DNA from: CAADGU01 sp964581605
Lineage (GTDB): Bacteria; Chloroflexota; Anaerolineae; Promineifilales; Promineifilaceae
Reading direction: 5' to 3'
Length of the DNA: 31,681 nucleotides
Assembly (NCBI GenBank): GCA_964581605.1
Contig: CAZOPF010000067.1
Location: forward strand, 1 to 31,681
The translations under genes and the position numbers were made by a program. The notes under the pieces were generated by a model. That model worked only from the letters and a program-made list of their open reading frames with translations, had not been told where the DNA came from and did no database searches. Below, in pieces: positions 1-8,762 of this stretch. Each line of letters starts with the position of its first letter. Positions within the stretch are counted from its first letter, which is position 1.

Positions 1-70
1 GTGGCAGGTGGCAGGTGGCAGGTGGCAGGTGGCAAGTGGCAGGTGGCAAGTGGCAGGTGGCAGGTGGCAG
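1..70. repeat. Heptamer tandem repeat (GTGGCAG/GTGGCAA), reaching the window edge
   Basis: Ten consecutive 7-base units, eight GTGGCAG and two GTGGCAA, fill positions 1-70 and probably continue to the left. The same words (GGTGGCAAGTGGCAGG) recur as inverted repeats at 25881-25950 and 26363-26424, so this is one member of a dispersed spacer family rather than an isolated microsatellite. It is followed by GTGTTTTGGTGTTTTAGTG-like words (71-95) and two CCTAATTCAT words (about 101-129), then the first gene. Confidence 0.9.
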
Positions 71-147
71 GTGTTTTGGTGTTTTAGTGTTTGCGTTTCC
101 ATTCCTAATTCATAATTCCTAATTCATACTTCCTCCCAACCGCATGG

Positions 148-2349
148 ATGGTTGGCAAGGTGGCACGTTTGGGATATTTTTCTCCGCTTGTGAAGAGACA
201 TGGAGAGAAAGACGGCCGTTTCTGGCTCTGGCTCATCCTCGGCGCTTATGGTGTACTGGCCGTTGTGTACAGCGTTGCCGTGCCACTGGCTGAGACACCA
301 GACGAAAGTGAGCATTTTCGTTACCTGCAACATATTGTGTTGACGGGCCAACTGCCGGTAATGCAGCCTGTTTATGCGGATAATGACACCCTGGAAGCCC
401 ACCAGCCGCCCGGTTTGTATCTGCTGGGGGCAGCTGTAACCGGCTGGATCGAGCAAGAGCGTGCCGATAATTTATTACCCAATAGTTGTTTCTCTTTTGA
501 CCCGGATGATGACGGCCGTCAACATGCGTACCTGCACCGCCCCGAAGAATGGCCGCCCCAACGGGGGGTGTATCAGGTTTTCCAGTTGCTGCGCTGGCTG
601 GATGTGTTGTTTGGTCTGGGTACAGTCTGGTTAGCCTATCTTATCGGTCGCCAGGTTATGCCGGGCGATGAGCGCGTGGGGCTGTGGGCGGCCACATTGC
701 TCGCCTTCAATCCCCAGTGGATTCACATTACAGCCAGTTTCAACAATGATGTGCCCACTACCTTTCTGGGCGCGGCCGTCATTTACCTGTGTATCCGGGT
801 GGCGGAAGGGGGGCGTATGCGGGATACGGCCGTGTTGGGTCTGCTGCTCGGTCTCGGCTTTCTGACCAAATTTGCGCTTTTTGCCTTTTGGCCGCTGGCT
901 TTTTTAGCCATCATCAGCTACCAGTTATCGGTTAGCGGTCAGCGATTATCACTGCTCCATCACCTCCTCCTGGTGACGGGGCTGCCACTGCTGGTGGCCG
1001 GCTGGTGGTATTGGCGCAATGTTCGGCTGTATGATGACCCGCTGTTGTGGGAGGTGACGCTATCAGCCAAAGGCAGTGTAATTGGGCGCACGGCCCCCTT
1101 TGGGCTGGCTGATGTGGGCGAATTTCTGGTGACGCATTTTCAGTCATACTGGCTCTGGTTTGGCTGGCTCACAGTCAAAGCGCCGGTTTGGGTATATGGG
1201 CTGATTCTGGTAATAATGGTCACGGCCGTTCTTGGTCTCATCTATTTGCTCTGGCGGTGGCATCTGGCGGTTCATTGGGCCGCTGTGGCGTTTTGTGCCC
1301 TGGGAGCGGCCGCCATTTATGCTTCGCTGCTGCAATATGCCCAAACCGTCAACTGGACGGGCTATCAGGGGCGGCTGGCGTTTGCGGCCGCCGCGCCCAT
1401 TGCTGTGCTGCTGGCGTTGGGGCTGTATAGTCTGAATCAGCGCTGGCTGGGTACGGCCGTCGCTGGCGGGCTGTTTGCCCTCTCTGTGCTGGCCATACCG
1501 CTTATCATTCTCCCTGCCTTTCCCCGGCCGCAAATTACCCAACCTGCCCCCGACCTGACGCGGACGTGTATCCGTTTTGCAGACGGTTTGCAACTGGAGG
1601 CGGTGGAGACGGCAGCGGCCGTGAAACCGGGCGAGTGGCTGCCGGTGACGGTGTATGGGTATGGTCTGCGGGCAACGGCCGTGCCTCAAACCATTCGCGC
1701 CCACCTGATTGGGCGAGAGGGTCAGGTGGTGGCGCAGGCAGACACCTCCCTGACCTGGGCCAAAGGCGAGGTCGTATCTGCTACTTTATCATTGCCCGTC
1801 GCGCAAACCTTACCCGCCCGTGGCGTATTAGAAGTGGGCGTGGTGGACGAAACCGGGCAATGGCAGGCGGCTACCAGCGCCACCGGCCGCATCTTGACCA
1901 TTCCTCAAGGGGTAACGGTGGTGAAGATTGCCCCGAAGCGGCCGTTTAGCGCCGAACCAGCGGTGGCAACGGCCGTGCAGTTTGGCGACCAACTGAAACT
2001 ATTAGGCTACGATTATGATCAGACTGCCCAGACCATCACGCTCTATTGGCAGGCATTGGTTCCTCTGACGGCCGATTACACCACCTTCGTCCATATTCTG
2101 GATGAACAGGGGCAGATCATCAGCCAGACAGACGGGCAACCGCAGGCAGGCGCATACCCCACCAGCCTGTGGGATGTGGGCGAACAGGTAGCCGACCCCA
2201 AACAACTTGTCATTCCGCCCCACACACATTCTGTCCAGGTTGCCGTTGGCGTTTATTCATTGGCAAGTGGCGAACGGCTGCCCGTTATGGCAGCTCAAGA
2301 GGAGCAGTTATCAGAAAACCGCTTCCTATTGTCACTTCGTCTGGACTAA
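148..2349 (+). CDS. Multi-pass membrane glycosyltransferase, GT-C / DUF2142-like, with C-terminal beta-domain
   Basis: A 733-residue membrane protein. After a short cytoplasmic start it has a first hydrophobic segment at about residues 27-48, followed by the acidic motif ETPDESEH. That is the position where GT-C polyprenyl-phosphate-sugar transferases carry their first-loop catalytic Asp/Glu. About ten more hydrophobic segments run to about residue 460. The remaining 270 residues are soluble and end in a beta-rich domain (about 605-725, with GDQLKLLGYDYD and YTTFVHILDEQGQ) that is also present at the end of the next gene. The probable role is transfer of a lipid-linked sugar to a surface glycan or protein on the outer face of the membrane; donor and acceptor cannot be read from sequence. 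The ATG at 148 has no Shine-Dalgarno sequence. A GTG at 190 is a possible shorter start. The next gene begins 5 bases after the stop, so the two are probably co-transcribed. Confidence 0.8.
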   Translation: MVGKVARLGYFSPLVKRHGEKDGRFWLWLILGAYGVLAVVYSVAVPLAETPDESEHFRYLQHIVLTGQLPVMQPVYADNDTLEAHQPPGLYLLGAAVTGWIEQERADNLLPNSCFSFDPDDDGRQHAYLHRPEEWPPQRGVYQVFQLLRWLDVLFGLGTVWLAYLIGRQVMPGDERVGLWAATLLAFNPQWIHITASFNNDVPTTFLGAAVIYLCIRVAEGGRMRDTAVLGLLLGLGFLTKFALFAFWPLAFLAIISYQLSVSGQRLSLLHHLLLVTGLPLLVAGWWYWRNVRLYDDPLLWEVTLSAKGSVIGRTAPFGLADVGEFLVTHFQSYWLWFGWLTVKAPVWVYGLILVIMVTAVLGLIYLLWRWHLAVHWAAVAFCALGAAAIYASLLQYAQTVNWTGYQGRLAFAAAAPIAVLLALGLYSLNQRWLGTAVAGGLFALSVLAIPLIILPAFPRPQITQPAPDLTRTCIRFADGLQLEAVETAAAVKPGEWLPVTVYGYGLRATAVPQTIRAHLIGREGQVVAQADTSLTWAKGEVVSATLSLPVAQTLPARGVLEVGVVDETGQWQAATSATGRILTIPQGVTVVKIAPKRPFSAEPAVATAVQFGDQLKLLGYDYDQTAQTITLYWQALVPLTADYTTFVHILDEQGQIISQTDGQPQAGAYPTSLWDVGEQVADPKQLVIPPHTHSVQVAVGVYSLASGERLPVMAAQEEQLSENRFLLSLRLD

Positions 2350-2354
2350 CCTCT

Positions 2355-4646
2355 ATGAAGCAGACACAAGTCCACCGCTGGGCCGCTTTATTGCTTCTGC
2401 TCTTATTTTTTGCTCGCCTGCTACACACAGAGTCCGTCAAATCCATCACCTATGATGAACCGCCTCATGTCCTGAATGCGGTGCAATACTTCCAGCTACG
2501 GCCGATGGTTTCCACGGTGAACAACCCCCCGCTGATCCACGCCCTGATGGGTGCATTGGTGCAACTGACCAATCTGGCGTATGACATGGGTTATTCACAT
2601 GATGTATGGGCCTGGGGGGATGGCTTTGACATTGCACAAATCTTTTTCTGGCAGATCAATGCCAATTGGCGGCAATTTTTCTGGGTTAGCCGTCTGGCTA
2701 TCATCTTTCTGGCGCTTTTGCTGGCAGCGTTGGTGCATCGTTGGGCCGGACAGTTGTATGGAGATAACGGGGCCGCCTTGTTCGCTTTGCTCCTGCTGAC
2801 CTTTGACCCCAATATCCTGGCTTTTAGCCATCTGGCCACAACCGACCTGGGCACGGCCGCCTTTTTTACCCTGGCCGGATATGTGCTATGGCGCTATTGG
2901 TCTAAACCAACGAGAGGGCGGCTGATTCTGGCCGGTGTTGCGGTTGGCCTTGCCCTGGGGGCAAAATTTTCTGGTGGCGTTTTGATTCCGGCAATTTTGT
3001 TGATGGTAGCCTATCGCTGGTGGCAGTTGGATCGCTCAAGGGCAGGAGGGTTGCGGGCAATCGGCACAACGGCCGTCATTCTGGCCGTTGCTGTATTTGT
3101 TTTTCTGGCTGTTTATCGCTTTCAATTCTCCCTTTTGCTGGCCGATTATCAGTTTCAAGAGGCACATTTCCGGGAAGGGCATGAAGCGTATTTGTTGGGT
3201 GAAATCAGCCAGGAGGGGTGGTGGTATTATTTCCCGGTATTGTTCATGGTTAAAACGCCGTCCGGTCTACTGGCCCTGTTGCTCATCGGGTCAGGGCTAT
3301 TTTTGTGGTCGAAACAGGCCCGATGGGATGATGTGTGGTTATTATTGTTATCAGGGGCGATATTTGCCGCCACGCTGACCGGCAGTGTCAATATCGGCTA
3401 CCGTTATTTGCTGCCGATGTTACCCCCCTTATTCGTCTTTTTAGGCCGGTTGGTTTTGCCGCAAACAGCACCGTTTTGGCGTTGGGTCACGGCCGTAGCT
3501 GTGGCAGCCTTCATCCTGGCCTCTCTTCGAATTCATCCACACTACATTTCCTTTTTTAACATGTGGGCCGGGGGGCCGGAGAATGGCTGGCGGGTGGCGG
3601 TAGATGCGAACCTGGATTGGGGGCAGGACCTGGAAGCGGTGGGGCAATATCTGGCCGAACGGGGCATTACAGACGCCTATATTTCCTGGTTCAGCACGGC
3701 CATGCCCAAACGATATGGCATTCCTGGCACCTCTTTCCTCACCTGGCCCCCGTCTAACCGTGACCTGATTTATGATGATTTGTATCTGGAACGGCCGTTG
3801 CCCGGTACGTATGTCATCAGTGCCACCCAGTTAGCCGGGCCGTATTTACAAGAAGAGGCAGCGCAAATGGCCTGGTTTCGCCAGCGTGAGCCAGACGCCA
3901 AAGTGGGTTACTCTTACTTTATTTATGAGGTGGAGCCTGCAGGGGAGGCGGTTGGTCTGGCGCTCTCTGGTATTGGGATCGCCATGTTCACACCAGAGAT
4001 GCTCACCACGTTGACCGGAGGCAACAATATCAGCCTGCGCCATTTTGACGGCCGTACCAGTTTTGTATGGCCCGGCGGCGGCACAGACTCTGTCTGGACG
4101 GCCGTTGGCGACGGCCACCGGCCCACCCATCCCTTACTGCAAAAACTGTACCCATCCACAGGTCCCACCCGCATTGGTGAACGAGTGATAGATGATCAGA
4201 CCTGGCGCTATCAACTCTACAACTGGTCGGAATCCCCCATCCAACCACAAACACCGGCAACAGAACCAGCCATTTTGGGCGAGACCCTTCAGTTTTTGGG
4301 GTATGACGCGGCGAATGATGAGGCGGGACGGCCGTTGGAGTTATTAACCTATTGGCGAGTGGTCAAGCGAGACGGCCGAGACCTCAAACTATTTATCCAT
4401 CTCCTGGACGAGAACGGCCAATTGATCGCCCAACACGATGGGTTAGACGTGCAAACAACCAGTTTGCAACCAGGTGATGAATTAGCGCAACTCCATCTAC
4501 TGCCACTACCCGCCCAACTGACACCAGGTCAATATACCCTGCAACTGGGTATGTATGATGTTGCTACTCAGGAGCGGCTACCATTCTTAACAAGTAACCA
4601 ACTCGTAGACACTCTCTCGTTTTGGACTTTCACAGTGGAAAGGTGA
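2355..4646 (+). CDS. Multi-pass membrane glycosyltransferase, GT39/ArnT-like, with C-terminal beta-domain
   Basis: A 763-residue protein. The first hydrophobic segment (about residues 8-22) is followed by the loop motif SITYDEPPHV, in which Asp-Glu matches the catalytic acidic pair of the PMT/ArnT (GT39) fold. Roughly ten membrane segments follow to about residue 390. A soluble part then ends in a beta-domain (about 640-755, with GETLQFLGYDA and LKLFIHLLDENGQL) clearly related to the end of the preceding gene. The frame is open back to 2169, but I start at the ATG at 2355. That ATG lies 5 bases after the upstream stop and gives a normal short N-terminus before the first membrane segment, whereas the extension only overlaps the previous gene. 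No Shine-Dalgarno is visible, so translational coupling is likely. The sugar substrate is unknown. Confidence 0.82.
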   Translation: MKQTQVHRWAALLLLLLFFARLLHTESVKSITYDEPPHVLNAVQYFQLRPMVSTVNNPPLIHALMGALVQLTNLAYDMGYSHDVWAWGDGFDIAQIFFWQINANWRQFFWVSRLAIIFLALLLAALVHRWAGQLYGDNGAALFALLLLTFDPNILAFSHLATTDLGTAAFFTLAGYVLWRYWSKPTRGRLILAGVAVGLALGAKFSGGVLIPAILLMVAYRWWQLDRSRAGGLRAIGTTAVILAVAVFVFLAVYRFQFSLLLADYQFQEAHFREGHEAYLLGEISQEGWWYYFPVLFMVKTPSGLLALLLIGSGLFLWSKQARWDDVWLLLLSGAIFAATLTGSVNIGYRYLLPMLPPLFVFLGRLVLPQTAPFWRWVTAVAVAAFILASLRIHPHYISFFNMWAGGPENGWRVAVDANLDWGQDLEAVGQYLAERGITDAYISWFSTAMPKRYGIPGTSFLTWPPSNRDLIYDDLYLERPLPGTYVISATQLAGPYLQEEAAQMAWFRQREPDAKVGYSYFIYEVEPAGEAVGLALSGIGIAMFTPEMLTTLTGGNNISLRHFDGRTSFVWPGGGTDSVWTAVGDGHRPTHPLLQKLYPSTGPTRIGERVIDDQTWRYQLYNWSESPIQPQTPATEPAILGETLQFLGYDAANDEAGRPLELLTYWRVVKRDGRDLKLFIHLLDENGQLIAQHDGLDVQTTSLQPGDELAQLHLLPLPAQLTPGQYTLQLGMYDVATQERLPFLTSNQLVDTLSFWTFTVER

Positions 4647-4685
4647 GAAAGCCCCTATTTCTAATTGCTGCGTTGACGGCCGTGT

Positions 4686-4713
4686 TTGACAGTCAATAGG
4701 CTGTTGCTATAAT
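4686..4713 (+). promoter_or_regulatory. Consensus sigma70-type promoter for the S1-domain gene
   Basis: TTGACA at 4686-4691 and TATAAT at 4708-4713 are both perfect consensus hexamers separated by 16 bases. The expected transcription start near 4720 would leave a leader of about 165 nt before the ATG at 4885. It lies in the only long spacer of the left part (4647-4884), just after the two glycosyltransferase genes. Confidence 0.8.
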
Positions 4714-4884
4714 TGCCCCTGGCTTTTTGGTCTGCATACAGGTGTGGGGTCCAACGAGCATTACCAACTACTACATCTGGCTTAAAAAGCAACCGCTTCA
4801 TCCCCACAATCCGTAATCAAAAACGAACAATCGGGAAAAGCGCAGACAGAACTATCAACCCCTCTGCGTCAGGAGAAACTTGTC

Positions 4885-5682
4885 ATGAGTGAAGAAATTG
4901 AAACAACCCAGGTGATAACACCTGCAACCAAACCACAGAGCATCCACGATCTCAAACCCAAAATGAAACTCAATGGGATTGTCACACGCATTGAGCTATA
5001 TGGGGCATTTATTGATTTGGGTATCAGCGTGAATGCCCTCATCCACATTTCACAATTAGGCCAGGAACATGTGAATCGTGTCGCTGATGTGTTAAGTGTG
5101 GGGCAGGAAGTAACTGTTTGGGTAGATAAGGTTGATCCGGCCCGCAACCAGGTGATGGTGACCATGATTGAACCATTAGCGGTAGACTGGAATGACCTGG
5201 AAGTGGGCCAGGTTTACACTGGCACCGTCACCCGCCTGGAAAATTTTGGCGCGTTTGTCAACATTGGGGCCGAACGGGAAGGGCTGATACACATCAGCGA
5301 ACTCAATCACAACTATGTCAAACACCCCAATGAAGCGGTGGCAATAGGCCAGGAAGTGCAGGTGAAAGTGCTGGGTTTTAGCAAACGCAAACGGCGAATT
5401 GATCTGAGCATGAAGGCTTTGCTGGAAAGACCAGAAGCGGCCGCTCCGGTCATTGCCGCAGTAGAAGATGTGGATTTTGACGAACCGGAAGAAGAAGAAG
5501 AGATGTTGTCTGCTATGGAATTTGCCCTGCGCGAAGCGCTGGGCAGCGAGTATCACAGTGGGAAAAATGCCCGTAGCCGCAACAAAAAGGCCAGTAAGAA
5601 TCGCCGCCGCAATGAACGCGACAAAATCCGGGCACAGCAAGATGATATATTAAGCCGCACCTTACAGGTGCAGCAACATTAG
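4885..5682 (+). CDS. S1 RNA-binding domain protein (two S1 domains, basic tail)
   Basis: A 265-residue cytoplasmic protein with two S1/OB-fold domains. The first covers about residues 28-95 (KMKLNGIVTRIELYGAFIDL, then ALIHISQL) and the second about 107-178 (GQVYTGTVTRLENFGAFVNI, then EGLIHISEL). An acidic stretch (EPEEEEE, about 199-206) and a Lys/Arg-rich tail (about 228-252) follow. This layout resembles short ribosomal-S1-like or YugI-type proteins that bind mRNA or ribosomes; the exact target cannot be read. AGGAG at 4871-4875 sits 9 bases before the ATG, a far better ribosome site than most genes here have. Its own strong promoter lies about 170 bases upstream and a bidirectional terminator follows the stop. 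The long leader leaves room for autoregulation by the RNA-binding product, which is inference. Confidence 0.88.
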   Translation: MSEEIETTQVITPATKPQSIHDLKPKMKLNGIVTRIELYGAFIDLGISVNALIHISQLGQEHVNRVADVLSVGQEVTVWVDKVDPARNQVMVTMIEPLAVDWNDLEVGQVYTGTVTRLENFGAFVNIGAEREGLIHISELNHNYVKHPNEAVAIGQEVQVKVLGFSKRKRRIDLSMKALLERPEAAAPVIAAVEDVDFDEPEEEEEMLSAMEFALREALGSEYHSGKNARSRNKKASKNRRRNERDKIRAQQDDILSRTLQVQQH

Positions 5683-5691
5683 GCAAAGAAC

Positions 5692-5718
5692 AAAAAGCCC
5701 CGGTACCGGGGCTTTTTT
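5692..5718. terminator. Bidirectional rho-independent terminator
   Basis: A perfect GC-rich palindrome, GCCCCGGTACCGGGGC at 5697-5712, has five A on its left and six T on its right. It can therefore terminate the rightward S1 gene (stop at 5682) and the leftward moeA gene (stop at 5722). Confidence 0.92.
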
Positions 5719-5721
5719 ATT

Positions 5722-6990
5722 TTAGAACACCGTTTCAGGCCAATCTAACATCCAGGCAACCAGTTGCTCACCCGCCTCTATTTGCCGCGTTCCCTCTGGG
5801 ATGATGAGCAAGGCATTGGCTTTAACGAGGGAGGTGAGCATATGCGACTCTTGCTCTCCGGTGGGGGTGGCAATGTAACGGCCGTCCTGCTTTTCTACCA
5901 CGGCGCGAATATAACTTTCACGGCCGTCCGACTCCATTGCCACCTGTATCTCAGCCATTATTTGCGGCCGTTCCAGCTTCGTATGCCCGGCCATCTTCAA
6001 AATCACCGCTCGTGCAAAACGTTCAAACGATACCATTGCCGAAACAGGATTTCCGGGTAACCCCAAATACGGTACACTTTTATACGTGCCAAAAGCCAGC
6101 GGTTTGCCGGGGCGCATCCGCACCCGCCAAAAACCAATGTTCCCCTCTGCTTCCAACACCGCCTTCACCACATCATACGCCCCCACAGAAACACCGGCCG
6201 AACTGATAAACAGGTCTACACCGGCGTTCAATCCCTCTTGCAACCGTTCGCGTACATCGCTCTCTGTGTCGCGGGCAATACCCAGTGAAAGCGGAATGGC
6301 CCCCAATGCTGCTACCTGTGCCGCTTGGGCATACCCATTGCTGTTGCGGATTTTGCCTGGTTGTAAAGGCTCTGTCACCGGGATGAGTTCATCGCCCGTA
6401 GCCAGGATGCCCACCAACGGCCGCCGCACCACCGCCACCGTCGCCATACCCAAAGAGGCAAGCAGCCCAATTTCTGGCGGCCGCAGGTGATGACCTGCCT
6501 GTAAGACCGTTTGCCCGGCCGCCACATCGCCCCCGGCCCGGCGCACAAAGTCACCCGGGCGAACGGAACGCCTGATCTGGATGGTCGTTGGCAACGGCCG
6601 TGTCCGGTCTCGCCAGTTTTCATCGGTATCTTCCACCGGCACAACGGCATCTGCCCCGAAGGGAATGGAAGCCCCGGTCATAATGCGCACGGCCGTGCCC
6701 CGCTCTAGCATCCCCTCTGGGGCCGACCCGGCCGCCACATCCCCCACCACGCGCAATGACACCGGCCGGTCAGCCGCGGCCTCAACCACATCGGCCGCCA
6801 TGAGAGCAAAGCCATCCATCGCCGAGTTCGCAAAGGGGGGCAACTGGTCTCGTGCCACGATGGGCGCAGCCAGCACCCGGCCCAATGCCTCAGGCAGTTC
6901 CACTTGTTCAGCCGGTAAGACGGCTATAGGAGCGAGCACGGCCGCAACCGCCTCCTGCACCGTAAGATTTTCAACATGAGTTTCTGACAT
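5722..6990 (-). CDS. moeA: Molybdopterin molybdenumtransferase MoeA
   Basis: A 422-residue protein of the usual MoeA length. It inserts molybdate into adenylylated molybdopterin in the last step of molybdenum cofactor synthesis in the cytoplasm. Visible family motifs in order are PPFANSAMDGFAL (about 51-63), RIMTGASIPFGADAVVPVED (about 104-123), GDELIPV (about 205-211), SSAGVSVGAYD (about 263-273), MRPGKPLAFG and GLPGNPVSAMVSFERF (about 290-330). The domain IV barrel at the end is complete. The gene starts 22 bases after the MurE-type gene stops and ends at the bidirectional terminator, so it is the last gene of the leftward set. No other molybdenum-cofactor gene lies in the window, so this link to cell-wall and RNA genes looks like positional convenience rather than a pathway. 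Confidence 0.95.
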   Translation of the reverse strand: MSETHVENLTVQEAVAAVLAPIAVLPAEQVELPEALGRVLAAPIVARDQLPPFANSAMDGFALMAADVVEAAADRPVSLRVVGDVAAGSAPEGMLERGTAVRIMTGASIPFGADAVVPVEDTDENWRDRTRPLPTTIQIRRSVRPGDFVRRAGGDVAAGQTVLQAGHHLRPPEIGLLASLGMATVAVVRRPLVGILATGDELIPVTEPLQPGKIRNSNGYAQAAQVAALGAIPLSLGIARDTESDVRERLQEGLNAGVDLFISSAGVSVGAYDVVKAVLEAEGNIGFWRVRMRPGKPLAFGTYKSVPYLGLPGNPVSAMVSFERFARAVILKMAGHTKLERPQIMAEIQVAMESDGRESYIRAVVEKQDGRYIATPTGEQESHMLTSLVKANALLIIPEGTRQIEAGEQLVAWMLDWPETVF

Positions 6991-7012
6991 AAGCTTTGGC
7001 CCATTCCTCTTA

Positions 7013-8683
7013 TTACTTTGTTACCGTAGTATAACTAAAAGCTGATGTAAAGGTTGGCAAACCCAGGTTGGGCATAGGTTGACCAGACAGAAAAGCGTCC
7101 AGGGCGGTTTCGGTGGCCGTGATGTCATCCCAGGGGTATTCAATGGTGCCGAAACACATAGACTGCTCGTGCCCTTTACCGCAGATGAGGACAAAATCAT
7201 TTTCCTGCGCCAGCGTCAGGGCAAAGTAGATGGCCTGGCCCCGGTCTGGCACACGCCAGAAGGTACGCCCTTCTATCCCACCTTTGCTCTGGCAGCCCTG
7301 CGCCATCACTGCCAGAATATCGGCCAATGATTCCGTGCGGGGGTCTTCGGCCGTTAGCACCGCCCGGTCAGCTTTTTGGGCAGCAATTTCAGCCATCAAC
7401 CACCGTTTTTCCGGGTCGCGCAGCCCGGCACTACCAAAAACAACGATGACGCGCCCACCAGCGCCCCGCTGCTGCAAAATGGCTCGCGCCGCCTCTATCG
7501 CTTTATCTATGCCATCTGGGGTGTGGGCAAAATCTACGTGAACGATAAAGGGTTGGCCACGCTGAATCTGGTGCATACGGCCGTGAATCAACTCTACCGC
7601 TTGCAAGCCAGCCTGAATGACATCGGGGTCTATGCCTAATGTGTACGCTGTGGCGGCCGCTGCCAGCATGTTGTAGATGCTAAAGAGGCCCAGTAATTTG
7701 GATTTGATGGGCAAATGGAAGGTGACAGACGGCCGCGACACGGCCCGGCTGTTCACTTCCATTTCAAAATAGCTGCCCCAGGGATTCGTGGTGTGGGTTG
7801 TGGTGTGCATATCGGCTGCCGGGTTTTCCAAACTATAGCTGAACTGACGGGGCACAGGCACGGCCGCCAGACGGCCGTAAGAGCTATCATCCAGGTTCAA
7901 TACGGCCGTTTTGGTAATGGGGAATGGTTTGCGTGGGTCGGCCTGGCTGAAGGCCACCATCTCAAACAGGCGCGTTTTAGTCCGGGCATACTCCTCAAAC
8001 GTGCCATGATAATCCAGGTGTTCGTGGGTGATGTTGGTAATGACGGCCGCATCGAACTCTACGGCCGTCACCCGATGCTGCGCCAGCCCATGCGAGGTCG
8101 TTTCCAGCACACAATGAGTCAGTCCCGCATCCACCATTTGCCGCAAATAGCGCTGCACCACTGGCGCTTCTGGAGTGCTGACGTGCAACGCCAACGGCTC
8201 TTCCTGCTCGCCAATAACCGCCTTGAGCGTACTGAGCATCCCCGTCTTATAACCAGCGGTTTTCAGGATGGAGTAGAGCAAATTGACGGTAGTAGTCTTG
8301 CCGTTGGTGCCCGTGACGCCAATCATCACCAATTCGCGGCTGGGGAAGCCATACCAGGCGGCCGCCAGCCAGGCCAGGGCAACGGCCGTGTCCGGCACTT
8401 GCAGGTAGGCCACTGCATCGGGCACGGCCGTGCTTACTTCCACAGGCGAACGCTGCGCCAGAATCATGCTGGCGCCATTGGCAATGGCCTGGGAAATATA
8501 AGGATGGCCGTCCCCGGTGGGGCGCACGCGAGCCACAAAACAGTATCCTGGCCCGGCTTCGTTACTCTTTTCAGTAAAGCCCGTCAAGGTAACATCCGGC
8601 CCATCATAGACGGGGGGTGGGGTTAATGGGGAGGCCATTTGCCAATCAGCCAACAGTTGTTTTAAGCGTCGTCGTTCGTCCAT
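7013..8683 (-). CDS. murE: MurE-type UDP-N-acetylmuramyl-tripeptide synthetase
   Basis: A 556-residue Mur ligase with all three domains: N-terminal UDP-binding (about 28-105), central ATPase with P-loop TGTNGKTT (124-131), and C-terminal domain. It would add the third amino acid to UDP-MurNAc-dipeptide in peptidoglycan synthesis. Motifs include STPEAP, ETTSHGL, THEHLDYHGTFEEYARTK (typical MurE), VDFAHTPDGID, VFGSAGLRDPEKR, and GKGHEQ near the end. At the amino-acid-recognition loop, where diaminopimelate-adding enzymes have DNPR, this protein has EDPRTE. The Arg is kept but Asn is replaced, so the third residue (DAP, Lys or Orn) cannot be assigned. It stands alone without murF, murD or mraY. 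A three-stem spacer separates it from the upstream DUF711 gene. Confidence 0.88.
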   Translation of the reverse strand: MDERRRLKQLLADWQMASPLTPPPVYDGPDVTLTGFTEKSNEAGPGYCFVARVRPTGDGHPYISQAIANGASMILAQRSPVEVSTAVPDAVAYLQVPDTAVALAWLAAAWYGFPSRELVMIGVTGTNGKTTTVNLLYSILKTAGYKTGMLSTLKAVIGEQEEPLALHVSTPEAPVVQRYLRQMVDAGLTHCVLETTSHGLAQHRVTAVEFDAAVITNITHEHLDYHGTFEEYARTKTRLFEMVAFSQADPRKPFPITKTAVLNLDDSSYGRLAAVPVPRQFSYSLENPAADMHTTTHTTNPWGSYFEMEVNSRAVSRPSVTFHLPIKSKLLGLFSIYNMLAAAATAYTLGIDPDVIQAGLQAVELIHGRMHQIQRGQPFIVHVDFAHTPDGIDKAIEAARAILQQRGAGGRVIVVFGSAGLRDPEKRWLMAEIAAQKADRAVLTAEDPRTESLADILAVMAQGCQSKGGIEGRTFWRVPDRGQAIYFALTLAQENDFVLICGKGHEQSMCFGTIEYPWDDITATETALDAFLSGQPMPNLGLPTFTSAFSYTTVTK

Positions 8684-8695
8684 CTTGATGATACC

Positions 8696-8762
8696 CGGAG
8701 CAAAACGGCTTTAGCCGTGTTAGCGGCCGTTTTAGCTGAACGGCTCAAGCCGTTCTACTCCG
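8696..8762. repeat. Three-stem palindromic spacer element, CGGCTTTAGCCG family
   Basis: Outer pentamers CGGAG (8696-8700) and CTCCG (8758-8762) enclose three self-complementary segments: ACGGCTTTAGCCGT (8705-8718), GCGGCCGT (8723-8730) and AACGGCTCAAGCCGTT (8739-8754). The DUF711 stop codon lies inside the right end. The core GGCTTTAGCC is shared with the hairpin at 25423-25459 in the tail cluster, so this is a dispersed element. On RNA it could fold into a cloverleaf-like structure between two genes of the same transcript. Confidence 0.7.

Noticed and set aside
2169..2354. Upstream extension of the second glycosyltransferase
   Set aside because: The frame is open but overlaps the preceding gene by 180 bases and adds non-family sequence; the ATG at 2355 gives a normal N-terminus.
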